Origin: Poecilobothrus nobilitatus
Lineage: Eukaryota; Arthropoda; Insecta; Diptera; Dolichopodidae
Length of the DNA: 64,000 nucleotides
Direction: 5' to 3'
NCBI GenBank assembly: GCA_947095535.1
Contig: OX352773.1
Coordinates: 263,275,590-263,339,589 of the forward strand
Shown: piece by piece, positions 11,886-24,939 of the stretch
Layout: every line of letters begins with the position of its first letter
Numbering within the stretch: the first letter of the stretch is position 1
Notes under the pieces: generated by a model
The model's database searches: none
Seen by the model: only the letters and a program-made list of their open reading frames with translations
What the model was told of the DNA's origin: nothing
Translations under genes and position numbers: made by a program

Positions 11886-14470
11886 TAAACCTATTTTTTG
11901 TTATGTACAGTATTCTTTAAAAGGTTTCCTTTTATTTTCTCTCTACACTAATAAATACACACTTCTTTTTATATGAGAACCAGCTTCTCTTCAACTTTTC
12001 TCAGTTTTTCATGCACTTCTACTGTTTTTGAGGTATTGTTCGATGTACTGCTCGGATTCTTTCAAGTTCCTGTACTGGCGAAGGTTGGCTGAAGATAGCT
12101 TCTAGCACATATATTAATACGGTAACAAAGTAAACTAAACTTAAGGTATACTTTTTTTCATTTGCTTGAAAATATCAAATCCAAATTTTACGTTCATTAA
12201 AAAACAAAGACCAAGAGAATAATTTTTAAAGGTTGTTATTATCATCCTACTAATAAATATTTTCAAATGACTTTTTCAACATAAAAATGTATCTATTTAT
12301 TATATTAAAAATAGAAGTTCCTATAACTTGTATAATCACATCTTATTGTAATCATTTTTTGAAGTAAAGGTGTTGGGATTGAAAAAAAAAATCACAAATG
12401 GTACAATTAAAAGACCATTATCTAGAAAATGGTATACAATAGATCCCTACTATACAATCTTTTATTAGTTTTAACCTCCTCTATTTTCTGTAGAAAGGAT
12501 AGATTTTTAATGGGGTATCTCCCTCTTTACATATGTACAGCCTACCATATAGCCTTTATCTTGAATTTTTATTAAGCGTTTATATTTTCTGAAAACCTTA
12601 GACTATAAAACATGGGCTAAGGGCTTGAATCCAGGAATCAGGGTTATCTAAATCTCCCCCCGTATTAAATAACTTGGCATTGAATTTTATTTTTCAGAAT
12701 TCTCTTTAACTCTTATGATATTATTATGTTGTTTATTTTTGTCTTTAATAATCTGTATCAAATAAATTTTGCTCTAAATTAATTCCAGAAAATTAAAAAT
12801 CAATATTCAATTTTCTTTGTATGAGAACTTAAAACAGTATTTACATCTTTATATATACCTATTTATTTTGTTTTTAATTTCCATATTAACTCCATTTTCC
12901 TTCCAAAAAAAGAAAAAAAAAATACCCCTAAAAACAAAATAATTAAAGTATGTCAAGAAAGCAAAGAAAAGAAGGTAAAAATAGTATAGGCACAAAAAAA
13001 ATGTCATTTAAACGTGCAAAAAAAGAAGCTAAAATATTAATAAAATAAATGAAAAACAAAAACAAATAAAACGGATATACATGTCTTTACCTTTCTTTCA
13101 TTTTTGTATCATTTCCACCATTTTCTTTTTTTTTTTTCGTTTTAATTTGTATAACATTAATGTTAATACAGAAATATTTTCGAAATTAAATTTAACGATC
13201 CAAAAGTTAATAAGGAACAAACAGAAAAGCAACGGCAACAAAGAAACTGAAAGAGAGATGGAAAATATTAAGAAAGACAAGTACAAAATTAAAATCATGA
13301 AACAGCTGAAACAGTTTTTCATTAATTTAAGGTAAATAAAGATAAAAATTAAACAAAAAAAAAAAAAGATAAGGAAGACAACTTATACATGGTAGAAGAT
13401 CGTCAACCTTTGGAAGGAAAAGGATAGAAATAAAAATTTTTTTTTAGTTTTAATTTTTGTTTTCTTCCTTTCTCCTTCCTCATATTTCTTATTTTTTTCT
13501 CTTTTCATTTAATTTCTTTAAACGCTTATTCAGAAAAATACCGTTATAACGCCTCAAGCGGTAAAAAATTGCAAAAAAAATAATTTTAATAAAAAATTTG
13601 AAAAATGTTTGAGTATAACTTTGTTGAATTAAAGAGAAATTTTTTTATAGGTTTAAAGTGAAAAAATTGTAGATTAAATAATGTGAAAATGAAAAAAAAA
13701 GGAGAAAAAAAATGAAGGCGAAAAAGTTCATAATTTTCAGAAGCCTAAAAAGTTGTTATTTAATTTTCTTAATTTATCATTGAATCAAATGGGGATTGGA
13801 GGCTTTTTTTTCGTTCTTTCGTTCTACATAATAAAGATTTGATTATTTCTTTTTTTTTTTTTTGTGGGTTTATTTTGTTTTTTTTTTTAATTATAAGATA
13901 ACGGTTTTTATAAATATGTTTGAATTAAAAAGCAAAAATTGAAATTAAAAAAAAAAAATTTTAAACAAAATATAAGGATATTATCACACCCCACACAGGA
14001 CTAATATACTTTTTTTTTTGTTTTTGTTGCCTTGTATTACATTTTCACTTTTATTGTTTTTTTGACATATTACACCACGTTTTTGACAGTTTCAGTAACG
14101 ATAATATGATTTATATTTACAATTTTGTTCTTAATGGTCTTAAAATGACGGATTTTTTTATTTATTGTGAAAATTTTATATATTTTTTGAAAATTTTTAT
14201 ATTTTGTACTATAAAAAATTTAATGGTGTTCCTTTTTATTTTAACTTAGTTAGAAAACAATTTTCTATTTTCTGTAATTGAAAAATCTTTATATATATTT
14301 AGCTATAGCTATATAATATATATAATCTATAGCTAATTTTATTAATTTTAAATTTCATTAAAAATTAATTTTTGTTTTTTATTATGGCAACTTAATTAGA
14401 AAAATAATTAGATTTGGTTTATTAATTATAGACTATAGTATAATCATTTTAAATCAATTTTTTATAATGT
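11886..14470. other. AT-rich non-coding stretch with one coding-like patch
   Basis: Mostly AT-rich sequence with homopolymers. The patch at 11965-12110 has near-normal base composition and, on the minus strand, two adjoining open stretches (SPVQELERIRAVHRTIPQ then VEVHEKLRKVEEKLVLI) joined by a frame change. I do not recognise the family. It may be a relic of an element's coding region. The rest, including the frame at 13081-13335, is of low complexity. Confidence 0.4.
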
Positions 14471-14475
14471 AATAA

Positions 14476-15704
14476 ATTCCTGCGACGGTTCTTAAACATA
14501 TTACCTCTCCCATTTCGAAACCTCTGCGCAATCTTTTTTCATTATCATTTTGGACTGGCATCCCAATCAATGGAAAGTTGTTCATGTCTCTCCGATTCCC
14601 AAAAAGGTGACAAAAGCCTCTCCAACTACCGGCCAATAGCAATTATATCGGTAATTTTCAAAGTTATGGAAATTCTCGTTAACAAAAGGCTGATGAGATA
14701 CCCTGATTGTAGAGGTATTTTGCATAATAGGCAATATAGCTTTAGAAGTCAAAGATCTATAGGTGATCTTCTAACATACCTCAGCGAAAAGCTCAACACC
14801 AGTATTCACTATTCAGGTGAATCTGAGGTTGTTGCACTTGATATCTCAAAGGGTTTTGATCGTGTATGGCATTCTGCTCTTTTGAACAAATACCGAGCTA
14901 TTGGTCTTGATAACCCTTTTTGCAGATGGATTGAGGATTTTCTTTCGAATCGTCGTATTCATCTCCTTGTCGATAGTTTTATATCTGACACTTTAGAAAT
15001 AAAAGCTGGCGTTCCATAAGGCTCTGCGTTATCACCAACTCTTTTTTAATTTTCATCAACGACTTACTCTCCTCTACCCTCAATCCAATTCATAGCTTCG
15101 CCGACGACAGCACTCTAGTGGCATCTTATGATTTCCTTAAGAAGTCTAATGTCACACTTACCGCAATCAATTCGAAAAGAAATATCATGGTTAGTTTAGT
15201 TAATCATGATTTAGCTAAAATAGCAAACTTCTCTGAGTTACCTCGACAAAATCCAAAACCGCGCTTTACGTCTTATAGCCAACTCTGTCGAACAAGTAAG
15301 ACTTACTCCACTTAACTCTCGTCGTAATATTGGAGCTATTTCTCTGTTTTATAGATATCTTGTAAGTAATGACACGTGCTCTATTGAAATTAAATCAATT
15401 ATGCATCCTCTTAAACAATTCCAACGTAACACCAGAGGAGCTGCAAGTGCTCATTTCTACACTGTGAAAATTCCAAGATGGTTTAAAACTGGCTATGGAA
15501 ACTCATTTGTTGTGAGAACCTCTGTTCCCCTCTGTCAATAACGTTCCGTACTACAATTTCCAAAAATTCAAAACGAATCTTTATAGGTTCGTTTCCAATC
15601 TTCCCACTAATTCCCCTTTAACATCCTATTTTCCTAATAACTAAACCTACATATGTATAAAGGAGTCCGTTCCTAGCGTTTAGTTAGCGTGTAAAAAAAA
15701 AAAA
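14476..15704 (+). pseudogene. Jockey-type LINE reverse transcriptase, internally deleted (fragment f)
   Basis: This is the longest reverse-transcriptase relic in the window. It begins inside the finger/palm region: PATVLKHITSP, then (after a shift) QWKVVHVSPIPKK and, shifted again, GDKSLSNYRPIAIIS, the conserved 'SNYRPI' block. Next come VVALDISKGFDRVWH (first catalytic Asp), KAGVP, a stop where the Gln of 'PQGS' should be, GSALSPTLF, IFINDLLSS, and FADDSTLV at 15097-15120, which holds the two catalytic Asp residues. Soon after (about 15239) it jumps directly to YLDKIQNRALRLIANS, so roughly a hundred or more residues of thumb/connection sequence have been lost. The jockey tail RRNIGAISLFYRYLVS and NSFVVRTS follow, then an A run at 15693-15704. 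Several frameshifts and stops make it dead. It belongs to the same broad group as the minus-strand tails but has a different 3' UTR. Confidence 0.85.
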
Positions 15705-18700
15705 CAGTAAATTAAAATTTAAAAATATATATTATATTTACCTAATTTTAAAACAAAGATAGGAATAAATTTTAATCTTCATCTTACATCGGTTTTTTCG
15801 CCATTTTTACCTTACATTATATAATAGCCTTAATTTTGGTTTATCAGTTCATTTCCAAACTTTTGCCAGATAAATATTAGACGTTACACTACTTAGTTAT
15901 TAGATCTGATATGAAATTGAAACGATATTTTTAACATATATAATACGTCATTATATTGATTTTTCTCAACGAAGAAAAAAATAATTACCACCTATTAAAA
16001 ACAGTAAATAGTCTAATTTACGTTATTAAAAAGCACGGCATATATTTTTCAATATCACAATCTTCTGAATTGATTTTAAAAGTCAAAATTTAGCTTTTAA
16101 AACAAATCAATTTATTTTATTATAACTTTTTAATATACTTTAAATTTACAATCACTTTTTTGACAAGTCTCTACTTTCATTCTTTAAGGTTCCTTCAAAA
16201 GATGTTTAATATTCAGCTGTTTTTTGTTTCAATAAAATTTTAGTTTTCTATTAATTGGAGTGCGCTACCTAATGAAAATTTACAAAATATTTATTATTAT
16301 TTTTGTTTTTGTTTTTATGGAAAATACCGATACTAACGGTAAAAGATTGAAAAAAGCTATTTTCATCTTACAACAACTAAAAAAATGTTTATGTAATGTC
16401 ACTAAGAAAAATGTCAAAATTAAGAAAACTAACATTTTTTAACTGCAAAACGTTTTAGAGCAAAAACTAAAATAGATAGAGATAAGAGAGATTGAGAAAA
16501 AGGAGACTTATTTAGAAGGTCCCTTAATTTCATTAAACATTTCACATAATGCTTTAATCTCGCTGATAGCAAATGTTATGACTATTTTAATCCAAATAGC
16601 ACAAAACTTATCATCAGAACTTTTTTAGGCCCCGCAGTTAGTTAGTAGTTAGTAGTCAGGTGATACATTTATTAATTAATGAAATAACCTGTAATATATA
16701 TATATTTAAGTTTAAAGAGGCAAAATAAAAATTTTGTGTTAATCGTCTAAAAATAACTTTCCACGGCTTAATTTTGATTATGCTATAAAAAATGAAAAAC
16801 TTTTATTCAAATATTTTAAAATACTAAATTGATTTCAATCGACTTTTGTCAGTTTGTTTTTCAGAAAATTTTTTTAAAGAGCAACAGATAAAAATAATTA
16901 AAAATGAATACAAAAAAATGCATTTGAGAAAGTTGATTTAATGATAAAATAAATTGATCTTAAAGGCACCAAAACGTACATGGTTTTAAATGTTTTTTTT
17001 TTTATATGTAAGATACAATCAAATCGTCTTTTACAAAACTAATTTCATACAGATATTTATATCTATATTATCTACATATAAAATTATCTATAGATAAGTT
17101 TTTTTTTTTTTTTTTTGGTTTTGTCTGATCTTTTTACAATTATTGTAAAATTTCATAGCATTTTCATTTCCACCTTTACCGCAATTGAAGAAATTCCAAT
17201 TAAAATAAATAATAATATGTTTTTTTTTTTGTTTTTCTTTTTTTTTCTTTCTCAATTTAATCGAAACTACTAATATCCTTACAAGTACATAATTATTTTC
17301 CTTTTGAATAAGAATTCTTTAAGTTCATAAAACATTAACTACATATAAATGGAGTTACTTCTTCTATATTTATTTCTAATTAGAATCTTAATTAAAGAAC
17401 TGTATATAAAAGTATATTCTATAACGATATATCTATATTACATATATATACATGTGTATGTACTAACATTATATTCAATAGAGTAAATGATTTTTACTTT
17501 AGTAATAATAAAACTTACACCATATTTTAGTTTTTATTTTTATTTTTTTTCTTATTATTTTTCCCCACATAATAATATACTTCACTACATAATATCCTTT
17601 TTAGTGGTAAAAAATAAAAATAAAAGGATGCTTTTAGGTTTTTTTTTTTTTTTTTTTGTTTTTTACTCTCTCCAACTAAACATAAAGAATTCAGAATACA
17701 ATTTTTGTTTTTTCTTTTTTATTTCATTTGGTTTAGTTTTTCTCATTCCATTCATTAAGAAACAAAAATGATCATATTCGAACTATACCAAAATTTATAT
17801 TTAAAAGGAAAAAAAAAAATATATATTTTATCCAAGGTTGAGTTTTAAGAGTATGAAATAGGGAATAAAAAAAATTGAAAACCAAATTTATAAGAAAAAA
17901 AAAAAAAAAAAAATAAATAAAAATAGTAATCGACTTATCCACATTTTAAATGACTAGCCATATAAGATAAAATTGTAAATAAACCCGAAACACCCCCAAA
18001 CTAAACAACTATTTTGGATTAAAAAAAAAAGTAAATGAAAAAAAAAACAACGACAAAACCAACAATACAAAACCAATATTGTCAACCACATTAGCAATTG
18101 AAAATGATAGAAAGAGAAAGAAAGAATGGAGTAAAAAATAAAATATAGAATAAAAGAACGCTTAACCACGATTATTGTATACATTACTGTGCCACAACAA
18201 TCCGTTTTATATTTAAAAGTATTTAAAACAGAAAAAAAAAATAAAGACATTTCTTATTTACCACTTTTACTTAGTCGTAAAAAGACACTCTGTAAATGAT
18301 ATAAAAATATTTTAGTAACGGAATGTGAGATTTTTTTTTTTTTTTTGGATTAATAAAAAATGGAACATTTTCTTTACATTCAAGAATTTAAGCATTTTTT
18401 TCCCCCCCCCGATGAATATTGTAGTCGAATCTGCCTGATGATCGCAGATAAAATTTAAAATCTCTGAATCTGCCTGATTTAAAACATAATTACATAAATA
18501 CAGCAATCATAATTACAGGAAGATTTATGTCAAATGCAACCATAACAGGAAAATTTATGCCAAATTTATATTGTATGTCCTATAGAAGGGATTAAGAAAT
18601 TTTATTAAAACAAATGAAATATAAATATCCGTTTCTAAAAATCCTTTAGAAAAATTAACTAGACTAGACTAGAATTAATTAATTAACAAGATTAACAAGA

Positions 18701-21700
18701 TTAACAAAATTTTGGAATTAGTATTAGATAAATGGTTTAACTTAATCTTATTAAATAGTTGGCTATTAAAAATTTTATAATTTTTCGAGGTAAGAAGGGT
18801 TTAGGGTAAGGGAAGGGTAAGGGTTTTCTATATTAAAAATTTTGAAACTTATTTTAATTATTAGGTTAAGGAAGCGAAAAAACTCAATAAATACGTTCTT
18901 TTTTCGCTAAAACGTTCTAATATCTAGTAGAAAATTTAAAATATTCTTACAGTTCTGCATGATAATAAACTAATGAAGTCTTAGAACAAACTACCTATTA
19001 CCCAATGCATTTAAAGTTAAAAATAAGACAAAATTACCATAGAATTGTTTCAAAAAAAAAAAAAAAAAACAAAGGGTCTCAATAAAACCAATAAAGGATT
19101 TTTAGTTTTTTTTTTTTTTTTTTGTCCGATCCCAAATTTTTTTTTTAATACATATAATAACCGTTCTCTAATATTCTTTTTTTTCCCTCCTTTTTTTATT
19201 TAATTTTTTTTTTTTTTTTTTGGTTGTTTGGAAAAACCAAAAAATAACAGCACAATTCATAAATAATTCATACAATTCCAAAATGTGGTTAGTTTATTAT
19301 TACATTTTGTTGGTGTTGGTTAAATAGCAGCGGTAAAATAAGAATTATTTGAGAAATGGTTCGGTATGTCATTAAAAACAATATTTGTGTTTTTTTTTTT
19401 TTTTTGAGTTATTAGTATAAAAATTAAACTTTAAGAATATCCTACTTATTATGTTAGGGTGATAAGCGGAGTTTACCGTTATTGATTTACCGTTAATTTT
19501 TTGAAGCAATATTTGCATAAAAGATTCAGAGTTCTGTTTTAAGTTTCTTAGAGTTGTTAATTTACTTGTATTTAGGTATTAGGTAATATAAGTTTAATCT
19601 TAGAACTCTTCCCGATGATAATTCTAATATTGTGGTCAAAACTCATGATTTAAAATTAAAGGTCTAAATTTTTGCTTCTTCAAAAATAATTTTATGTTAA
19701 TGACTTTTTTGGCACTGATTATTATACTTTGACTTCCAAATGTTTCAATAATTGGTCATAGAAACGCTTAAATGTTTTTGAAACTATGACGTAAATGTTT
19801 AAAAATAACGTAAATTTTAAGATCGTATTAAAAATTTAAGGATAATCACAGAACAAACATTCAGGTTAGCATTTAATATAAATTTAAATAAGCTTTGAGA
19901 GAAATTGAGAAATTGCACAAGGAGTATTTGAGAGATAGATCATAGGTATATATACTTAGTAATTGTAAGAGATCAATCGGCTTTAAAATTACGCTAAATT
20001 TGAAGTACATTTTAATAATAATTTTTCATTTAACTCTGACTAACGTTATCAAAACGGACATTCATATTTATAACAAATTGCAAGCACTGATTTCAGATGA
20101 TTTTCAGGTTGAAACGGGAATAAGATGTGAAGGATACGGTAAAGGCGGTTTCACATTATATAAACACATTATTGTGAGTTTAGAAGATATAATAAATGAT
20201 TCCGCCTGTATTTTTGAATTTATTATATTTTGTTGTTTTTTTTTTTTTTTTTTGGTTTTCCCTCTTCACTTATTTTTTTTCTTTTTTTGGTTCGTGCTTT
20301 TTCTGATTTGAAGTTATTTTGAATGTTGTATTATTTTTTTGTTTTTATTTTTTATTTCATTTCATAATGTCATCCGGAATATATTAAATTAAAACCAATA
20401 TTATGAAAATAACAAAAAAAAAAAAAAACAAAAAAAAAATTAAATAAAAGATAATAAAGAAAAAAATAAAAGATGGAAATAAATGATTCTACAGGAAAAA
20501 AAAAAAATATGTAATATCTAATAGTGATGTAGTGGAACACTTTATGAGAACAAAAACAGAAAAAGACAAAAAAAATAAAAAAATAGGGATATCCTTATTC
20601 GGTATTCACTCCATTTTACATTAAAGGAATTTATCGAAATTGCTTTTTCTATCATTTTCCAGTCACTTTTTTCAGTGTTTTGTTCTTTGTTTTTATTGTT
20701 TTTCATTTATTATTTTCCTGTTATCCTAATAATTTTCCTTTTAAACTAGTTTTATTTTATTGCCTGCCTTGTCATTTTCATTTCTTAAATGCTGTTATTT
20801 CAAATTTTTTGGTTTTTTTTTTTTTTTTTGTGTGGTTTTGAATTGAATGCAAGAAAAAAAAAACCATAAGAAAAAAATTGTGTTCTATATAATTTTCTTT
20901 CCTTGTCGACGTATACTTCAATTTGTCATATAGTTAAGATTCAGGATATATTATAGATAAATGTACAGAATTAATAGGAAGAAAGAATTTAAAGTATTTA
21001 TTTCGTTTTATAATCGGAGAAAAAAAAAAATGAAATATTTCGAAGGAAAATGATAAAGGAATTATATTTATATTTTCATTCAAGTGAGCATCCATAATTT
21101 AATGTATGCGGATGTATATTTTAATAAATGAATTTAATTTTAGTGACTATTTCATCTTCATGTGATAGTTCTTAAAACTATTTCATCAATTTTATCAAAA
21201 AAAAAAATTGTTTTTACGTAATTCGTAATACCGTAAATTTTCATTAATAATTAAAATAAAAATTGATTGTAAGGGAAAACAGTTGGATTCTAACAATGCA
21301 ACTATTTAATTGTAGTCTAATATCTTTTTACATAGACTTGACTTACATATTAAGTTTAGCAGAGATTACAATAATCTAACAGACAGATGATGGGTGATAG
21401 GACAGGTGAGAGGTGATAAAAGTATTTTGAGTATTTTGAAAATAATTTGTGGATTATTAAACGATATTTTTATTTCGCGTCAATCTTTTCCATTTTAATT
21501 TTTTTTTTTTTTTTGCTCAAAGTTTTAGTTTTTCATTTTGTTGATTCCTAATTCCTTAAAATTATCCTGATTGAAGATTTTCTTCTGTATATTATAATAG
21601 AAGTATCCAAATTTTGGAATGATCCAAAATAAATGGTAAATTTGTTTATTATCAAAATAAGAATGATATAAAATTTGAAAACAACCAGGAAAATGCCTAA

Positions 21701-22473
21701 TACTTTTTTTTTGTATTTAAAATTATTGTTTTTCTGGTACTGGATTTTCTTTATCATTTATTTTTGTTTCTCTTTTTTTTTGTTTTTAATTGGTTTTGTC
21801 TTTAAAATCTCTAGAGAATTTTCCCATATATACAATAAAAGAAAACTGTTAAAAGATATAAAAATGTCATAACAGTTTGATACCAGTATTATTATTAATA
21901 TAACTGTTGTTATTTCCGTGATTAGAATTTCAAGTGATAATGAAGAATTTTTTTTTAACGTTTATGTCAAGAAATCAACAAATTAAAAAGAAAAAATAAA
22001 ATTTAATATTGGTTTTGTAAAATAATATTTAAACTAAGTTTATAGTTTGTTTTTTTTTTTTTTGTTGCCATATTATTCTAAAGATTGCCTTTAAGGGTTT
22101 TATTTTTAAAGAAATTTTAAGACAATATAGAAATTGTTCTTTTTCGATATTATTATACATAACCAAAAAAAAAAAAGTAGAGAAATAACAGATTATTTAA
22201 AAAAAATAATTTTTCTCAATAAAAACAGCAATTTTTATTTGTTTTAATAACTCGCAGATGATTTCTGTAAAAATTCAATTAAGTATTAGAATAAAACACG
22301 AAGTTTAAACAGGAATTGGTTAAATAATTTTAACATTACAATGCCTTAACTGATGAGTCTAGTTATGTTGAAAAGACAAAATACTTTTAAAAGTTTTGTA
22401 AAATTAAGAAATAATGTTAATTGTATATATAATATATGTATATGAAAATCTGAAAGAGTTAAAATATATAATA
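15705..22473. other. Homopolymer-rich non-coding stretch
   Basis: No gene is seen apart from a weak candidate micro-exon near 20.1 kb. The part between 17.1 and 21.5 kb is dense in T or A runs of 15 or more (for example 17099-17116, 17638-17657, 19107-19123, 19205-19221, 20813-20829), plus a C9 run at 18402-18410. A 20-bp near-direct repeat (ACAGGAAGATTTATG) occurs at 18515 and 18547. The predicted frames at 17487-17771, 17954-18250 and 21675-21872 consist of such runs and are not supported. Confidence 0.55.
20108..20173 (+). other. Candidate 66-bp micro-exon of unknown gene
   Basis: A 66-bp island of about 35% GC in DNA of about 20% GC is preceded by TGATTTTCAG and followed by GTGAGT, that is by acceptor- and donor-like signals. 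Of the three phases only one is open and it is open throughout (22 codons, including GIRCEGYGKGGFTLYKH); the other two contain a stop in the first 15 bases. I do not recognise the peptide. Splice-like signals of this strength also occur by chance in AT-rich DNA, and no neighbouring exon was found, so this is a hypothesis only. Confidence 0.25.
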
Positions 22474-24939
22474 TCTATAATATAATACACAAGATATTGG
22501 CGAGACCTTGCCAACATGTAAAAAAATATATTTTATGTCTATAATAAAATACTCACACTGAATGTAAACTAAACTGGCAATGATGATATTTCTGTATATT
22601 TATTTAATAATTTAAAATTTTATTACCAGAGACACAAATCTTTGACTCAAAGTATTATCAAGAGACACACACCGTTCATTAAAAATATAAATAAATTTAG
22701 TAAATATTATTACGAGTGACCAAATTTTCCACGTTTCCACTAGAAGTATTACCAGAGACACAAACCGTTCATTAAAAGTGAGTACAGTCAAAAAAGGAAA
22801 AGTACATACTTAAAAAACACATTTTCAATAAAAATAAATTCAGCAAATTTTTAATTTTTAAATTTGACCGCCATATTATGAACTGGTCGCAGCGGTAAAT
22901 TAAAAATAAATTATTAATCTTCTGTTGGCGTTTTCAATCTTTGTTTTGGAAAAAAATAAATAAAAATAGGTACTCTTAATAAAATTAAAACGGCTGAAAG
23001 TGAAAAAGTGAGAGCGAGCAAAGTTTATAGTAAACCTCATATTTATAAGAAAAAAATGATAGGCCGATTTTATTCTTGATTTTGTTTTCACTATTTTAAA
23101 AGCTGGTAAAAGCTTCGTAACATACTTTAAAATAGTTTTGTTTATTTAGGTTGAAATTTAGATTTTTAAGCTAAATTTTCGGTAGAACTGGTATAACATA
23201 AAATATTCGAATTTTTTTTATTAATATAAAATTCGGCAGACTTAAATAATTATATTTCATAACAGACGTCAGAAACTTACTAAATATTATAGAAACGGAT
23301 ATTTTTCTTAAAAAAAAAAAGAAAAAAATAACATAGAAAATATCATTTTAGAAGCCTTCTCTCACAAAAGATTCATAATTTTGTACTAATTTATTATTAG
23401 ACCATTAATAAAATTGTTAGCAATGGAAAAAAATAATATTTATTAATCAGATCAGATAATATAATACCAGGAATTAATGATTGAATTTCTGATAATATAC
23501 ACAATATTATACACACAAGATGTTGGCCAGATCTATAATAAACCACTCACACTGAATATAAACTAAACTGGCAATTATGATATTTCTGTATATTTATTTA
23601 ATAATTTAAAATTTTATTATCAGAGACACAAATCTTAGACTAAAAGTCTTATCAGAGACACAAACTTTTTAAAAAGTACTTTCGACACAAAATTGAAAGC
23701 AAATTTTTAATTTTTAAATTTGACCGCCACATCCATTATGAACTGGTCGCAGCGGTAAATTAAAAATAAATTATTAATCTTCTCCTGGCAGTTTTCAAAT
23801 GACTGTTTGTTTTGAAAAAAATAAGAATACTCTTAATAAAATTAAAAGACCTGAAAGTGAAAAGAGCAAAGTTTATAGTAAGCCTTATATTTATAAGAAA
23901 AACAATAATAGGCCGATTTTATTCTTGATTTTGTTTTCACTATTATAAAAGCTGGTAAAAGTTTCGCAACAGACTTTAAAGTAGTTTTGTTTATTTAGGT
24001 TGGAATTTTGATTTTTTAAGCTGAATTTTTGATATAACATAAAATATTCTAATTTTTTTTATTAATATAAAATTCGGCAGACTTAGCTAATTATATTTCA
24101 TAACAGAAATCAGAAACTTACTAAATATTATAGAAATGGATATTTTTTTAAAAAAAAAAGAAAAAATAACATAAGAAATATCATTTTAGAAGCCTTCTCT
24201 CACAATAGATTCATAATTTTGTACTAATTTATTATTAGACCATTAAATTAAAAAGCTGTCGAAAACGACCCACACAAAAAAAGGCCCCGAAAATTTATGA
24301 AATTACATTATCAGAGACATGAATCTTTTATTAAATATACTAAAGACCTCTTCCAAAGTACATTTAAAATAATTTAAATTCAGCAAATTTTTTTCAAGCA
24401 AAAAAAAAATAAACGCAAAAGACTTAAAAGTATTTTTGGTAATTAAAGTAATTTCGCGGCGAAAACAACTGTTTTTATCGACATAAAAATTTTTTTTTTA
24501 AACTAAAGAAAAATAGAGAGTCTGGTAAAATTTTAACAAATATTAAAATTATTTCTATTATTGGCATTGTTTTAAATGTACCAAAAAAAAAAAAAAATGT
24601 CGTAGCGGTTGGTGTTTGTTTCAAACAATTTTTGAGATATGGGCACAAACTTTTGCCCTGAATATGTTTTTAGCTTGGACCATTTTTTCTCAATGATTAA
24701 AAAACTGTCAAAATTTACCGCCACGAAAAAACGGCGAGAAAAAATTAATAAACTGTACCTAACATTTTTAATTGTATGTGTTTAGATTTGTTTTATGTTT
24801 TTTTCTATTACAAGTAAGTTTTTTTAATGGTGCTGATGTAAAAATGAAATTTTTAGGTAGTTTATTAAGGGAGTCAGTATGATACCGTAAATGTTTTTGA
24901 ATCTATAGAAATTGTGCAATTGCACAGGGGATTTTCTAG
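22474..24939 (+). mobile_element. Non-autonomous Helitron, copy A (2466 bp)
   Basis: The element starts TCTATAATATAATACAC directly after an A and ends with CTAG directly before a T, the Helitron rule (A|TC...CTRR|T). The perfect 14-bp palindrome TGTGCAATTGCACA (24913-24926) lies nine bases before the terminal CTAG. A short stem (TTGGC/GCCAA) sits just inside the 5' end. No target duplication is present. A second copy (37191-39468) shares both ends. The interior is a head-to-tail dimer of related units: the block around GAACTGGTCGCAGCGG occurs at about 22880 and 23740, and a second, decayed head lies near 23510. CAGAGACACAAA-type short repeats are scattered through it. No Rep or helicase coding sequence is present, so it would need an autonomous partner. 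The 63-codon minus-strand frame inside is part of the repeat, not a gene. Confidence 0.82.
24913..24939 (+). other. Helitron copy A 3' terminal hairpin and CTAG end
   Basis: TGTGCAATTGCACA is self-complementary. It is followed by GGGGATTTT and CTAG, then the host T. The arrangement is identical at 39442-39468. In known Helitrons such a hairpin next to CTRR marks the 3' end. Confidence 0.8.

Noticed and set aside
14454..14642. Minus-strand open frame of 62 codons
   Set aside because: Lies antisense to the start of the reverse-transcriptase relic (fragment f), which has clear family motifs on the plus strand.
18402..18410. C9 run next to T runs as a structural or regulatory motif
   Set aside because: An isolated homopolymer, without the repeated G/C runs required for a quadruplex or similar structure.
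22900..23091. A 63-residue protein encoded identically on the minus strand here and at 38261-38452
   Set aside because: Both lie in the duplicated interior of the Helitron. Identity reflects recent exchange of the repeat unit. The frame is broken in the other two units and has no motif.
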